Of a stretch of DNA of 64,000 bases, positions 49,986-61,763 are shown in pieces. The number at the start of each line of letters is the position of its first letter. The first letter of the stretch is position 1. The stretch spans positions 259,501-323,500 of the forward strand of contig JAKOGI010000425.1 in the NCBI GenBank assembly GCA_029747015.1, given 5' to 3'. Made by a program: the position numbers and the translations under genes. The notes below the pieces were generated by a model. That model ran no database searches. It had not been told where the DNA came from and saw nothing but the letters and a program-made list of their open reading frames with translations. This stretch comes from Carnegiea gigantea (taxonomy: Eukaryota > Streptophyta > Magnoliopsida > Caryophyllales > Cactaceae).

Positions 49986-51572
49986 TGTAACACGCCTAAC
50001 CCCTAGGGCTAGGAGCGTTAACGACTTCTTAAATCCTAGTTAAATTTTGGGGCAGAACGGATGGACTTTTTGCCTAAAAATTGACCATTTCCCAGTCGTT
50101 ACAATAAATCTCTGCAATCAACAGAAGAGCAAAGAACTCTAAAATAAGCTCAACGGTTGCACGCCGGAGTCCACAACTCTATAGGCCATTCGCCCGAAGT
50201 ACACCAAGACAAAAGGTTCAATAACAAAGAAAGAAATAAAGATATAACTCGATGGATCATACATCCGGAGTATTGGAGTTTACATCCCAAAATATAACCA
50301 ACTTCAGCTAAAAAGACAGCTGGCTAATAAGATGGCTGGCTCTCATGGCCATACAGAGGGACTTTTAAACAATATGTGTTACATGAACTAGAGTACTTTG
50401 TTTACATACATTTGCAACTCTAGGGGTATATTATAATACATTGTTTGACACGTAAGTCCACTTCTATATGTACACACATGACACCTTTTTATAGCAGGGG
50501 TAGACTCCACCTCGACATAAGCAAATTGACTTCTACCTATCACAATGAAAACTAGGGAAAAGGAAAAATAGTAATGGGATGAGCTGCCACGCACTCAATG
50601 AGTATTTCCCGACTCCTTAAAAACCAAAACCATTTGCATGCAATAATGATAACTAGCAGGCACACATCATTTACATTTACTTTAATATTAGGCAATCATA
50701 GTCCCCAAAAACGAATCATCATCATCCTTAAGCTTCATAGTAGAAACTCCAGCTTGTTGCTATGCCCTTGACAACCAAACTTCCCTAATGATCAAGCATT
50801 TAGGCACATAAGTAAGTAAGTAATAAGGATAGAGTAAAAGTGCTTTCAAATACTCAATTTGAACACGCGGTGACTTATGTTTTATTCAAAGAATATGCAC
50901 ATTTGAAAACTTATGTGCTCGATGCATTACAAGGATATAGCCATATTTTATTTGAAACTTCATTCAAACTATACCTGGAATCTCGTTCGTAAAATATGCG
51001 TAGGGCATGCAAAGGAAATTTTCTTTCTTTTTCTTGAAAACAATTTACTTATCTTGTTGAGGCTCATATTCTTTAAAAAGAAATCCCTTTCATATTGGTC
51101 CTCTGATGACCCTTCTAAGCTTCTCAAATCCCACTTAAATTGGCATCTTAATGGCCCTTGAAATCTTTCTTTCCCTGAAATAATTAAAATGGTGAAATGC
51201 CAACTGCTTTTCTTATTCATTAGGAAAATCCTCTTGGTGTAAAGTCATTGTTTATTAAAAGAAACATACACAATGATTTAACCATATAAGTGAGGAGTTT
51301 AAACTCTTAGAGATACTTTTGTTACTGCCCTCCTGAGCCGGCCAAACTTGAGCAGCAACATGCGCCTATCTGGACAGATATCATACTATGTTGAGACATA
51401 ACTTACTTAGACTTCATGTGGGAATCAAACCACCATCCCTGAATTGTCTTAATGTAGCTTACATTATGCCAAATGAAATACCAAGCCACCATCCCTGAGT
51501 TATCATAACGTAACTTATATTCTGCCCGGCAGGATACTAAGCAACCATCTAGGGTCTCAAACTTAAGCTTAA
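49986..51572 (-). repeat. Family A LTR 6, truncated by an insertion
   Basis: It begins TGTAACACGCC and matches the other LTRs up to cttaagcttaa, where a new LTR start TGTAATAACCCC interrupts it at 51573. The three sub-repeat copies near 51425-51555 are diverged. The rest of this LTR should lie beyond the inserted composite, outside the window. Confidence 0.83.
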
Positions 51573-53499
51573 TGTAATAACCCCTAATTAAGCATGTTTC
51601 AAGTACAAATTCAACTGAACGAGCTAGGGTTATGAGAATTATGCATAGGTTAAGTGATGTTTGTCAACAAGCCTGTCATGTCTGTATTTTAGATTTGAAA
51701 ATGAATCTCAGATGATTGTGAAGTAAAAATTATGGGTTATGCCTATCTAAAGTGATATTGAGGGTCACCCCATGTTTTGGTAATTTCAACAAGTGATTTT
51801 AGAGGGTAGTTATGTGAAAAAGGAGGATAATAAAGTAGGTAGCAAGGTGTGATGGGCCCATAAACATGGGTATGTTTCGGGAAAAACTAGTAATTCATAG
51901 CTGGTTGAATCACCTTAATCGAGTTCCATGCAAGAAGTTATGGCCGTTTTACTCCAACTATGCAGACCGGACCAAAACAGCATAGGGTGGTGTTTTAGCT
52001 CAATTTTGGGATTTGTGTGATGGTCATCGTGTTATGGGCTGTAAATGAAAATATTGAGGGACTTTTTTATCTTTTCATATTAGGGTTTCATAGCTCAACT
52101 GGAGGTCAAGGGTGAAAGTTATGAATTTTCTAACGTGGACTTTGAATCGATAACAGTTTTGATTGTACTTAGAAGCTCATTCGGTTTGGAAAACTAAGTG
52201 GTATAACATGTGCAACAAAATTGGAGAAGTGGGGAGATTGATAACTCAATATTAGTATTTGTTGGTCCAAACTAGCGTGTTTAAAATTATTTTGAGCCTA
52301 CCACCACTCCAATTGCCCTCAAACCTTTCTTATCTATCTCAGAAATATCAAAAATCTGTGATGAATTTGTAACCATCAAAGTCTTTCTTTTATGATTCCA
52401 ATTATTTACGTTGATCAATTTTACTTCACAATATTTAACTTTGAGTTAAATTACCCTAATTCATTTAGCTTTCAAATTATTTTGGTGTAACTTATCTTCT
52501 ATGGAATTATTTGAGTTGTAGATGCCTTTTAAGGAATTTCTATTACAGTTACAACTATAAAAGTTAGCATTTTTTACTAATTACATATACCTATAATTAC
52601 ATTTCTTAAACGGAATCGGGCCTAGTCTATCATTTCCCATTGTGCATTAGAATTATCAAGTGAGATTACATTTTAAAGACATCAGGTACGTTCGTTGCCT
52701 GTATCGTTAGAAATCAGAGTGTATTTATCAAAGTTAATATGTTTTGGTAAGTACATCAATAAATCAGTTTATACAGTGATTTATCATATAATTAGTGACC
52801 CCGCCAGCTATCATCTATTGGATATTCGCCCTCCCGTTACCCGCGTAACTTCAGGCCTGGTCCCTAATCGGCTTAGCAGGTGTACACCTATCCATATATC
52901 GTAATAGTATCAAGGGTTCACCATCAGATAATAACTAGCAATGCAGTTTTACATTCATCTCATTTCCCGTTTTAACTTTATATGAATTGCAAGTGGGCGC
53001 CAAATCATTTTATGTAGAGATTAATTAACAACACTAGAATGTATACGCTGAGCTTCAGCTTATGGTTTGAAGTGTTTCATATTTTGTTTTAGGCAAATGC
53101 TAATTGAATCGCCCTCATGCTAGCAAACAGGATGAAGAGAATAAGTTGAGTAAGGGAATCTGGAGGGATCAAGAATGATATAGTACATATCTATTTTAGA
53201 GCTATACCTTGAAATCTTCAATCAATGGAGGTGTAGATTATATGGTAAATTGCTGTACTACGATGTATAAACCATACGTGGGTAACAGTTAATTGTATAT
53301 GGTTTGACAGTGCATGAATGTGTTTGGTTGAAGCTATGCCTAACTATGTCATTTCTAATTCACAATCTAGTATACACACTTCTAGCCTTGCTCCTTTGGA
53401 CGACGGTGATGCCCCTCTCATTGAGTTCATTAGTCCTAATTTAGAGATTTATTAAGGAGAATGCAAACAGTGGAACATGCTTAACTAGGGGGCGTTACA
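51573..53499 (+). repeat. 5' LTR of the plus-strand family B-related element
   Basis: 1927 bp, TGTAATAACCCC to GGGGGCGTTACA. Its two ends are inverted copies of each other over about 28 bases (23 matches, core TTAAGCATGTT), far longer than the usual 2-5 bases. The start does not resemble the 3' LTR start at 58564, so the element is a mosaic or its LTRs have exchanged parts. Confidence 0.8.
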
Positions 53500-53503
53500 G
53501 ATT

Positions 53504-53515
53504 TGGTATCAGAGC
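53504..53515 (+). promoter_or_regulatory. Primer-binding site of the plus-strand element
   Basis: TGGTATCAGAGC, a perfect match to the usual plant iMet-tRNA primer site, four bases after the LTR end. It fixes the element orientation. Confidence 0.9.
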
Positions 53516-56500
53516 TAAGGTTTTAAGGGCTACTGTGAGCTATCAAGTGTTTATGAGTTAGCTATAAGGGTGTGTATGAGTTATGTTAGACCAGTTAAAT
53601 GAGCTATGGACTATAATTTCATATGTACGGGCATATAAGGAAAAACCACTTCCATTTGGGTGATTCAATCATTTGGTGATATCCTAAGATTTGAGCATTA
53701 GATAAGTGGAGTGTGGAACCAAGTGGGCGACCTGTTAGTGAGGCATGCTCTCATTTATCTGGGAGTTGTATTATATGTTTCATTTTTCTCATTTCTTTAT
53801 ATTTTTACAGTCGTGCACTCTGGGTGTGTGACCCATTGAGTTATGAACTCCGGCGCGTGGCCATTGAGCTATTAATGTGCTTCTCTCCATTTCAGGTATC
53901 CATTATAAGGCTTTAAGCCAGCTTTTAGTTAGGTTTTGGGCAGAATTCTATCCGTTTTTCCCCAGGATTTGAGAGTTTTATTGAGGTGCGTTAATATACC
54001 TAATGTTGGGTATAGTAATGGTTGAAACCTAATGTGGAGAGACCATTTGCAACTTCTTAAGGGATTAATACAATGTTAAGTTAGATGTAAACCTCTAGAG
54101 AAGAAAATGCCCTGTGGGGCAATATTTTTGAAGTGAATCAGCATGAGATGAACATTACAATGAGTGCTTATATCTGGTGATAATAGTTTGTAGCTTATGG
54201 TGTGCTACTTTACATTATATGGGTGGTACGAATAAGATTAAGCTCCCATATATAGGAATTATCTGGTCTTGACACTAAGACCTTACATCAGCAATGCTCC
54301 CATTACTTCCGGTTATTGATTTATTGCTACCCTAGTTACCTTGAATTGTTAAGGAGCAATGAAAGCTAGATATATAGGACTAAAGGAAAAGGACCCAAAG
54401 AAGTGATATAATATTAATTTTATCAGTACCAAGCGCATTCATTTCATTAGTATTGAGAATATTCATTTTACCAGCATTGGGTAGATTTATTTCACTAGTA
54501 TCAGGCGATATGTATGTACACATAATTAGTAGACTCTGCTTATTTGCACATTGTACTTTTAAGGAATTTTTGGAGATGGGGTGTGTAATTGTGTTATGAG
54601 TTATTTAGTGATCTAGTAATGGGTCATGAAGAGGATTAGAGAAGTATCATAGGCCATATCTTTTATTACCTTAATCTGTTATAGTTGACCAACCTTCGCT
54701 ATTGCATTCGCAATGAGAGTCAGTGATATAAAGACCATTCGAAGCAATATCAAATGGACACATAAGACTAGATTACTTTACTTAGAAGGGCATCAGTTTA
54801 GCTCAACTCATGACATGGTAGCAAGATTATAGAATGAGTAGGATTCGTGAGGTTCCAGTTTAGTTCAACACTTGAGAAACCTTTCTTCTAGGTGGTACAA
54901 ACCTTGACAATCATAATCGTTTTATTCTCTGTTTCCATAATTTAGCCTATAATGACCTCCGGTGGGCATTACTGTGTGATTTGCAGTTCTTTCTAAGCAT
55001 ATTTGACCCGTTCTACTTACAGTTCAGTCATCACTATGTTCATATTTTTAGTGTCACTTACTTTAATGCCTTGCTTCTGTTCGGGCACTATTCATTTATT
55101 GTTTGCAAGGCCTTTGGTTGCTTCAGACCCAGATATTGAGCGCTCTTTGAGCAATTACATGGATCCATATTATTTGTGTTTCTATAGCGCTGTAACATCA
55201 TGTTGGCTTGCTAGTCTACGGTCATGACTGCATATCGTTACTCAAGTTATTTGGTAATCCTTTCTTTAGTAGTACAGCCTATCTTATTAATGATAAACAG
55301 CAATTTGTGCTATTTTCATCTGCCAGCAGTTTTCGAATTTATATGCTTACCCAAGACTTCCATTTACTATAGAATGTGTTATTGATGTATGCTGATACCA
55401 TCATGTTCTATCGTAAGACTGACTCCTTCGTCTTGACTTAGTGGCCTTTCAAACACTAGATGAATGAAATTTCTCTTCTGGTGGTGTTGGCCCTCATATT
55501 CATCATTTTACTTACCTATGGGTACCATATGACTTTTCAAGTGCCTCTTTTATAATCTGTTAGATTTCTTCACCTTCAGTACTTAATACTCCCTCTCAAC
55601 TTCGTAACATCGTTCATTTACTTTACTATCATGGCCATCATGAATGAACTACATGTCTTGTATATGCTGGTCATTTGTATGCCTTACCTCTTTTATTACG
55701 AATCTTCGTCCATTCATTCATTCATCTTACATGCCAGTCTTTAATAACCAATAGAGAAATATCTTTGCAAGAGTTCATAGTGTAGTTACATCTCTTTACG
55801 CTTTAGATTGTCCCCTTGTCTTTTAAATTTACTGAGACCAGTAGGCAGTTGAATGTATTATCTTTTATAAATGTGCCTCTATTAGCATTATCGGACCCAT
55901 ATTCATTGGGCATTCAATCCAGTTTGATTGGCATACCTTATTATCATTATAGGGATGAACTGACTATGTACTTATAGAAGATGACTTTTAAAGAACTTAA
56001 AGTTAGCTTGAGGAATGAGGAAAGACTAGACGTGCGTTTCCATGGACCAAGGGAAGAAAAATCCTATTTCTGCCCTTATTACACTGTGTAAGCAAGTGAG
56101 TTATCGTGTCAGTAATGCATTGAATGTTAGTGATATGAAGCTATACTCAGTATATACATATCCATAATTACACTTTGTGAATTTAAAGATGTTTCACCTA
56201 GGGACTTTCAGGACTATTTTCCCCCACGAAACATTGATTTTCAGATCAACCTAGTTCAAGCTGCTCAATCTATTTTTAGAACCCACATCATATGACCCCT
56301 AGATGAGTTCAAAAAACTAAAGATTTAGTAAGATGAGTTGTTACTTAAGGGAGTTATTTAACCAAGTGTGTCGTCGTGGAAAATCCTAGTTTTATATGTG
56401 TAAAGAATGAAGGCAGAACCTTATGGTTATATACAGTGTACAGAGAGTTGAATAAGATCATTATCAAAAACAAGTTCTCTATACCTTGAATAAATGATTT

Positions 56501-58205
56501 ATAGGATTAACTGCCAACAATAGAAGTCTTTTCTAGGAATGATTTGAGGTTCGGTTATCACACCTAAATTATGTAACCACAGTTTATCTTTTGTAAGAAT
56601 GGCCTTTCATAGCAATTTGTGTAATTATTTGCTTGTCTCATCTTCAAAACTTGATACTATCTAATATTGTTTAATCTCCCTTGCATTCAGCCCAATATTT
56701 CCTATTAGCGTGATCTTCCATGTCTTTACAAACCCATTATTTAATGTGCAATACATTTTTGTTCGACCTTATATGGTTGTCAATATTCCAGTGCTCTCGA
56801 CCTTTACCATCTTTATTTCATGATCATGAGTTGTAGCTCATTCTGTTGAGAGCTGATTCACACATCTACCTTACATATCCTTTATTCATAATGATAAGCT
56901 CATATAACTTATTCTGAATTTATAATATAATTCAACTCTTATTGGTTTGGGTGATTGCGATTGTCATAATCCCCTTACTCTCCTTATTTTTAACTTCAAC
57001 TCCCACACAAATATTTACATGCTTATAAGTAAACTCTACCTTTTCTATTCAATCCTATTGCTGGACTTGAATTGGTTTCATATGGGCAAAGGCATGTTTC
57101 TAATGTCACTTGTTCAATCTATTTACTTATCCATTGGCACTTTGCTCGTCCAATCTATTGATCTATCCATTGCACTTCACCGATTCAATCTATCGATCTA
57201 TTTATTGCACTTGCAATCCTCACGCCTATATCTTATATCCTCATAAGTAAACTTCAATAATCCTTATTTAATCCTATTGTCGTACTTCACTTGGCTTCAT
57301 ATAAGCAAAGGCATGTTTCCACTGCAGCCTATGCAATCCATTTATCTACTCATTAAACCAAGCTTGTTCAAGCTATTTATTTATCAAGTGTACCTTGTTT
57401 ATCGAATCTATTGCTCTATTCATTGTATTTTGTTTGGCCACTCCCTTGATTGCATTTATCCTGCCAATGGTATCTAGAAAGTCACCCTGTTGGAAATCTA
57501 TTGCTGGGCCATTTTGTTTTTAAATCATTAGCTAAACTCGAGGGTGACCGGGCTATCTATCTTCTTCAATTACTATGTATTGGATCCTTTATAATCAATA
57601 TGTATAAACCATGATTCATATGGTATTATGGCTCAGAATTCTGGATGCACTTATAGTTATCTTTATTCTAATCACCCCATGATAATCTCTCCTTTATTAG
57701 CCTTTTCTTGTCTAATCATTCATTTCTTTGTATGCAAAGATTTGCTTGGCTAACAATCCCATCGCTCTCATCCTTAATCATAGTCATTTCATCACCCATT
57801 ATCAACCGAGAGCAGATCCTTGAGTGATCTAATGAGCTGAGATTATGTGATGCATTAAGAATATCAAGTGATAGCTTTTTGATAAGGGCATAATCGTAAA
57901 CAATGTCTAGCGGTATTAGAGTAAGTTAGAAGAAACATCGAGAATAATAAGACAGTTCAAGTACATGCTGAAGTGACACAAGGACTACACAAGAGTCATA
58001 TGGTCATATTGGCTAAAGAAGGAGACAATTAAAGTTTAGATGAGATATAAAGTATTCCAAAGGGCTTCTTTAGACAAGGGTGTCAAGAGACTGGATATCA
58101 GAGATAATTGAGTTCATTGAAGCTCATGTATGAGAAGTATCTGGATCTGCTACTAAAACATGGGATTAAGCAGTTGTACAATACACAGGCACCTATAACC
58201 CCAGA
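53516..58205 (+). mobile_element. Internal domain of the plus-strand element, no intact gene
   Basis: 4.7 kb, homologous to family B internal DNA and, inverted, to 58985-62936. No gag or RT motif is seen. Near 55430-55530 a degenerate plus-strand frame (KISLLVV-type stretch, here EISLLVVLALIFIILLTYGY) matches the hydrophobic segment found at 26241-26495 and 61347-61763. Minisatellite blocks lie near 57100-57215 and 57330-57435 within a tandem duplication of about 225 bases (57014 and 57240). Confidence 0.76.
57014..57440. repeat. Tandem duplication of about 225 bp with minisatellite blocks
   Basis: The sequence from cttataagtaaact through tttcatatgggcaaaggcatg and the following 35-bp units is repeated starting near 57240. 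The same duplication is seen in the minus-strand copy (59600-59930) but only one copy is seen in family B, so the two inverted copies share a more recent ancestor. Confidence 0.65.
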
Positions 58206-58553
58206 GCTTGTCAGCTAGGTCTGCCTATATAACTCAAAGACTTGCATAATGTGTTTCTTACCTCATAACTCAGGCAGTACATTGTACATCCTGACCATGC
58301 TATAGCGTTTGAACCCATCAAAGTTACTGGAGATCTAGTGTATGAAGAGCAACCAATACAAATACTAGATTGCAGGATTAAGCAACTGCGCAACAAGCAG
58401 ATACTGCTAGTGAAGGCGCTATGGACAAACCATACCTCCCAAAAAGGCACTTGGGAGACCGAGGATGAGATGCAAGCCAAGTACCCACACCTATTTAAGA
58501 TAAACTTACAAGTTTTATCAAAGCTCATAAGTTTCAAGGACAAAACTCTTTAA
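58206..58553 (+). pseudogene. pol: Ty3/gypsy integrase C-terminal tail, chromodomain type
   Basis: Reading codons to the stop at 58551-58553 gives, with two in-frame stops, ACQLGLP, then LHNVFLTS, LRQYIVHPDHAIAFEPI, VYEEQPIQILDCR, QLRNKQILLVKALW and a GTWETEDEMQAKYPHLF end. This matches the C-terminus of plant gypsy integrases of the chromovirus (Tekay/Del-like) group, where a chromodomain-like fold guides insertion. The last 71 codons (from 58338) are open, but the upstream stops and missing core show a pseudogene. It sits just before the PPT, the normal end of pol. Confidence 0.78.
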
Positions 58554-58563
58554 GGGGGGAGGC
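58551..58563 (+). promoter_or_regulatory. Polypurine tract of the plus-strand element
   Basis: TAAGGGGGGAGGC directly before the 3' LTR start TATAATAGC (expected TGTAATAGC). It matches the family B PPT style. Confidence 0.8.
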
Positions 58564-58983
58564 TATAATAGCTGGACCCCTAATCATGTATATTTATTTA
58601 ATTAAGTCATATTATCAATTTTTCATATTTATTTATCTCATTTAATCATCCTGGTTGGGAGAATTCATTTTAGGCCCCACTTTACAATTTGGGTTTTTAT
58701 TATTATAAAATTTCTAGCGAATCAATAGTAGGCCCAAAATAAATATGATTTAGGGGATTAAATTATTTTTCATAATGATCTGAAAATTTAATTTCGAGCC
58801 ACAGAAAATTCAATCGTGTAAAGTGTATTTTCTTTCGGGCCTAAATTCATTTAGGCCTAATTTTGGGCCCAACAAGTTACTACTCATTTGCTTAGCTAGT
58901 TACCCTCCATTATACCTAATTATCATTCGCAAAAAGATGCTTTTTGGTGGTTAAAAACTCAACCAAGTTTTTTGCTTGGGTTA
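58564..58983 (+). repeat. Truncated 3' LTR of the plus-strand element
   Basis: About 420 bases homologous to the start (U3) of the family B LTR on the minus strand: TATAATAGC, AT-rich tttatttaatt repeats, gggcccaacaag, ending near caaccaagt. It then breaks off and joins inverted family B-like internal sequence. The breakpoint is uncertain by about ten bases. Confidence 0.75.
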
Positions 58984-61346
58984 GCTCTGACCTTATACTC
59001 AATGTTTCTTCTAGCTTACTTAAGCATAATTAGACAGTGCCTGAGACTATGCCCCTACCAAAAAGTTCTCAGCTGATATTCTTAACGCATCACATGATCT
59101 CCCCTGATCAGACTACTCAAGGATATGCTCCCAGTTGATAATGGATGATGAAATGGCTGCGATTAAGGATGAGCGCGATGGGATTGTTAACCAACCGAAT
59201 CATTGCATACAAAAGAAATGAATAATGAAACTAGAAAAGGCTAACAAAGGAGAGATTATCATGGGGTGGTTAGAATAAAGACAACCATAAGTGTATCAAG
59301 AATTCTGAACCATAATACCACAAGAATCATGGTTTATAAATATTGATTATAAAGGATCCAATACATAGCTATCCAAGAAGATAGACAGCCCGGTTACCTT
59401 CAAGTTTAGCTGATGATTTAAAAACAAAATGGCCAGTAACGAAGTTCCAACAGGGTGACTTTTCAGATACTATAGACAGGATAGATGCTATCGAGGAAGT
59501 GGCCAAACAAAATACAGTAAATAGAGAAATAAATTGGACAAACAACATACACTGGATGAATAAATAGCTTGAACAAGTAAGGTCTAATAAATAGATAAAT
59601 GGATTGAACAAACTGCAGTGGGAACACGCCTTTGCTCATTTGGAGCCAAGTCAAGTACAACAATAAGATTAAATAAGGATTGCTGAAGTTTACTTATGAG
59701 GATATATGATATAGGTGTGAGAATTGCAAGTGCAATAAATAGATTAGTAGATTAAACCAATGAAGTGCAATGGATAGATCAATAAATTGGATGAGCAAAG
59801 TACCAATGGATAAGTAAATAGATTGAACAAGTGACATTAGCAATGTGCCTTTGCTCATATGAAACCAATTCAAGTCCAACAATAAGATCAAAAGGAAAAG
59901 CTGGAGTTTATTTATGAGCATGTAAGATATATGTGTGGGAGTTGAAGTTGAAAATAAGGAGAGTAAGGGCATTATAACAATCGTAATCACCCGCAACAAT
60001 GAAAGTTAAATTACATTATAAATTCAGAACAAGTTGTACGAGCTTATCGTTATGAATGAATGAGAGGTAAGGTAGATGTGTGAATTGGCTCTCAATGGAA
60101 CGAACTAGAACTTAAAATAAAGATGGTTAAGGTCAAGAGCACTGGAATGCTGACAACTATATAGGGTCGAACAAAAATGTGTTGCACATTTAACAATGGA
60201 TTTGCAAAGACATGGAAGATTATGTTAATAGGAAATATCGAGTTGCAATGCAAGGGAGGTTAAACAATATTGGATAGTATCAAGTTTCAAAGATGAGACA
60301 AGCAAACAATTACAAGAATTACTATAAAAGGGCCTTCTTACAAAAGATAAACTGTGGTTCCATAGTTTAGGTGTGATATCCGGACCTCAAATCATTCCTG
60401 AAAAAGACTTCTATTATTGGCAGTTAATCCTATAAATTAGTTATTCAAGGTATGGACACTTGTTCTTGACAGTGATCTTATTCAATTCTCCATACGTTGT
60501 ACACGACCATAGGGTTCTGCTTTCATTCTTCACACATATAAAACTAGGGTTTCCCCTGATGACACACTTTGTTAAATAACTCCCTTCTGTAATAACTCAT
60601 CTTACTAAATCTTTAGTTCTTTGAACTCTGCTGGGGGTCATATGATACGGCTCTGAAAATGGATTGAGCACCTTGAACTAGGTTGATCTAAAAATTAATG
60701 TTTCTTGGGGGAAAATAGTCCTGAAAGTTCTTACATGAAACATCCCTAAATTCACAAATTCTAATTATGGATACATATATACTGAGTGCGATTGCATATC
60801 ACTAATATTCAATGCATTACTGAGACGATAATTCACTCGCTTGCTCAGTGTAATTTGGGTGGAAATAGGGTTTTTCTTCCCTCGATCCATAGAAACACAC
60901 ATCTAGTCTTCCCCCATTCCTCAAGCTAACCTTAAGATCTTTACAAGTCATCTTCTATAAGTATACGGTCAGTTCATCCGTCCAATAACAACAAGGTCTG
61001 CCAATCAAACTGGATTTAGTGCCCAATGAATATGGTTCCGGCAATACTAATAGAGACATGTTTATAAAAGATAATACATTCAACTACCTACTAGTCTCAG
61101 TAAATTTAAATGACAGGGGGACAATCTAAAGTATAAAAGAGATGTAACCACACCGTAAACTCTTGCAAAGATATTTCTTTATTGGTTATAGAGGACTGGC
61201 ATGTAAGCTGAATGAATGAAAGGACGAAGATTCGTAATGAAAGAGGTAAGACATATAAATGACCTGCATATACAAGACATGCGGTTTATTTATGATGGTC
61301 ATGATAGTAGAGTAAATGAACGATGTTATGAAGCTAAGAGGGAGTA

Positions 61347-61763
61347 CTAAGTACTGAAGGTGAAGAAATCTAACAAATTACCAAAGAGGCACTTAAAAGC
61401 CGTACAGTACCCATAGGTAAGTAAAATGATGAATATGAGGGTCAACACCACCAGAAGAGAAATTTTATTCATCTGGTGTTTGAAAGGCCAATACGTCAAG
61501 ATGAAGTAGTCAGTCTTATAACTGAACATGATGGCATCAGCATCCTTCAGTAACACATTATGCAATAAATGGAAGTCTTGGGTAGGTATATAAACTTCGA
61601 AACTACTGGCAGATAGAAATAGCACAAATCGTTGTTCATCATCATTAAGATAGGCCGTACTAGTAAAGAAAGGATTGCCAAAATAACTTGAGTGATGACA
61701 TGCAATCACGGCCATAAAGTAGTATGCCAACATAACGTTACGGTGCCATAGGAACACAAACAA
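61347..61763 (-). other. 138-codon open frame with a membrane-like segment in family B-type internal DNA
   Basis: Sense-strand frame of the minus-strand copy. Residues about 95-120 are strongly hydrophobic (KISLLVVLTLIFIILLTYGYC) and could span a membrane. A shorter version is open at 26241-26495 (84 codons), and a version with stops is at about 55420-55530 on the plus strand. I do not recognise a family. It could be a remnant of a lost retroelement gene or a chance frame. Confidence 0.3.

Larger units (their letters stand above)
1..51572 (-). repeat. Family A: tandem array of a non-autonomous LTR retrotransposon (LARD-like)
   Basis: The same block recurs in one orientation. The landmark near base 1 (tgttactgtcatc, then a ggccaaact motif) returns near 6009, 33480, 39420, 45406 and 51320. 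After the 21.6-kb insertion at 9611-31182 is removed, the spacing is about 5.9-6.0 kb. Each period is an LTR of about 3.9 kb (plus-strand left edge TGTAACACCC, right edge GGGTGTTACA) and an internal domain of about 2.0 kb. The internal domain begins next to a C-rich tract (PPT, minus strand) and ends at a GCTCTGATACCA primer site. Neighbouring units share one LTR and no target duplication separates them. No gag or pol is visible. LTR and internal sizes fit the LARD class of gypsy-like non-autonomous elements. The superfamily is inferred from the PPT and PBS style only. Confidence 0.88.
51573..58983 (+). mobile_element. Family B-related Ty3/gypsy derivative, plus strand, 3' LTR truncated
   Basis: Order on the plus strand: 5' LTR (51573-53499), iMet primer site, internal domain of about 5.0 kb, integrase tail remnant, PPT, then about 420 bases of 3' LTR before a junction to inverted family B-like DNA. 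The internal DNA matches family B internal DNA in reverse orientation. The 5' LTR matches family B in its central part (the segment near 52760-52980 with gtttatacagtgattt) but not in its first several hundred bases. Inserted in family A LTR 6; the other border is outside the window. Confidence 0.8.

Noticed and set aside
1..51572. Classical satellite DNA
   Set aside because: The 6-kb units have LTR termini, primer sites and PPTs at fixed points, so they are retroelement units in tandem.
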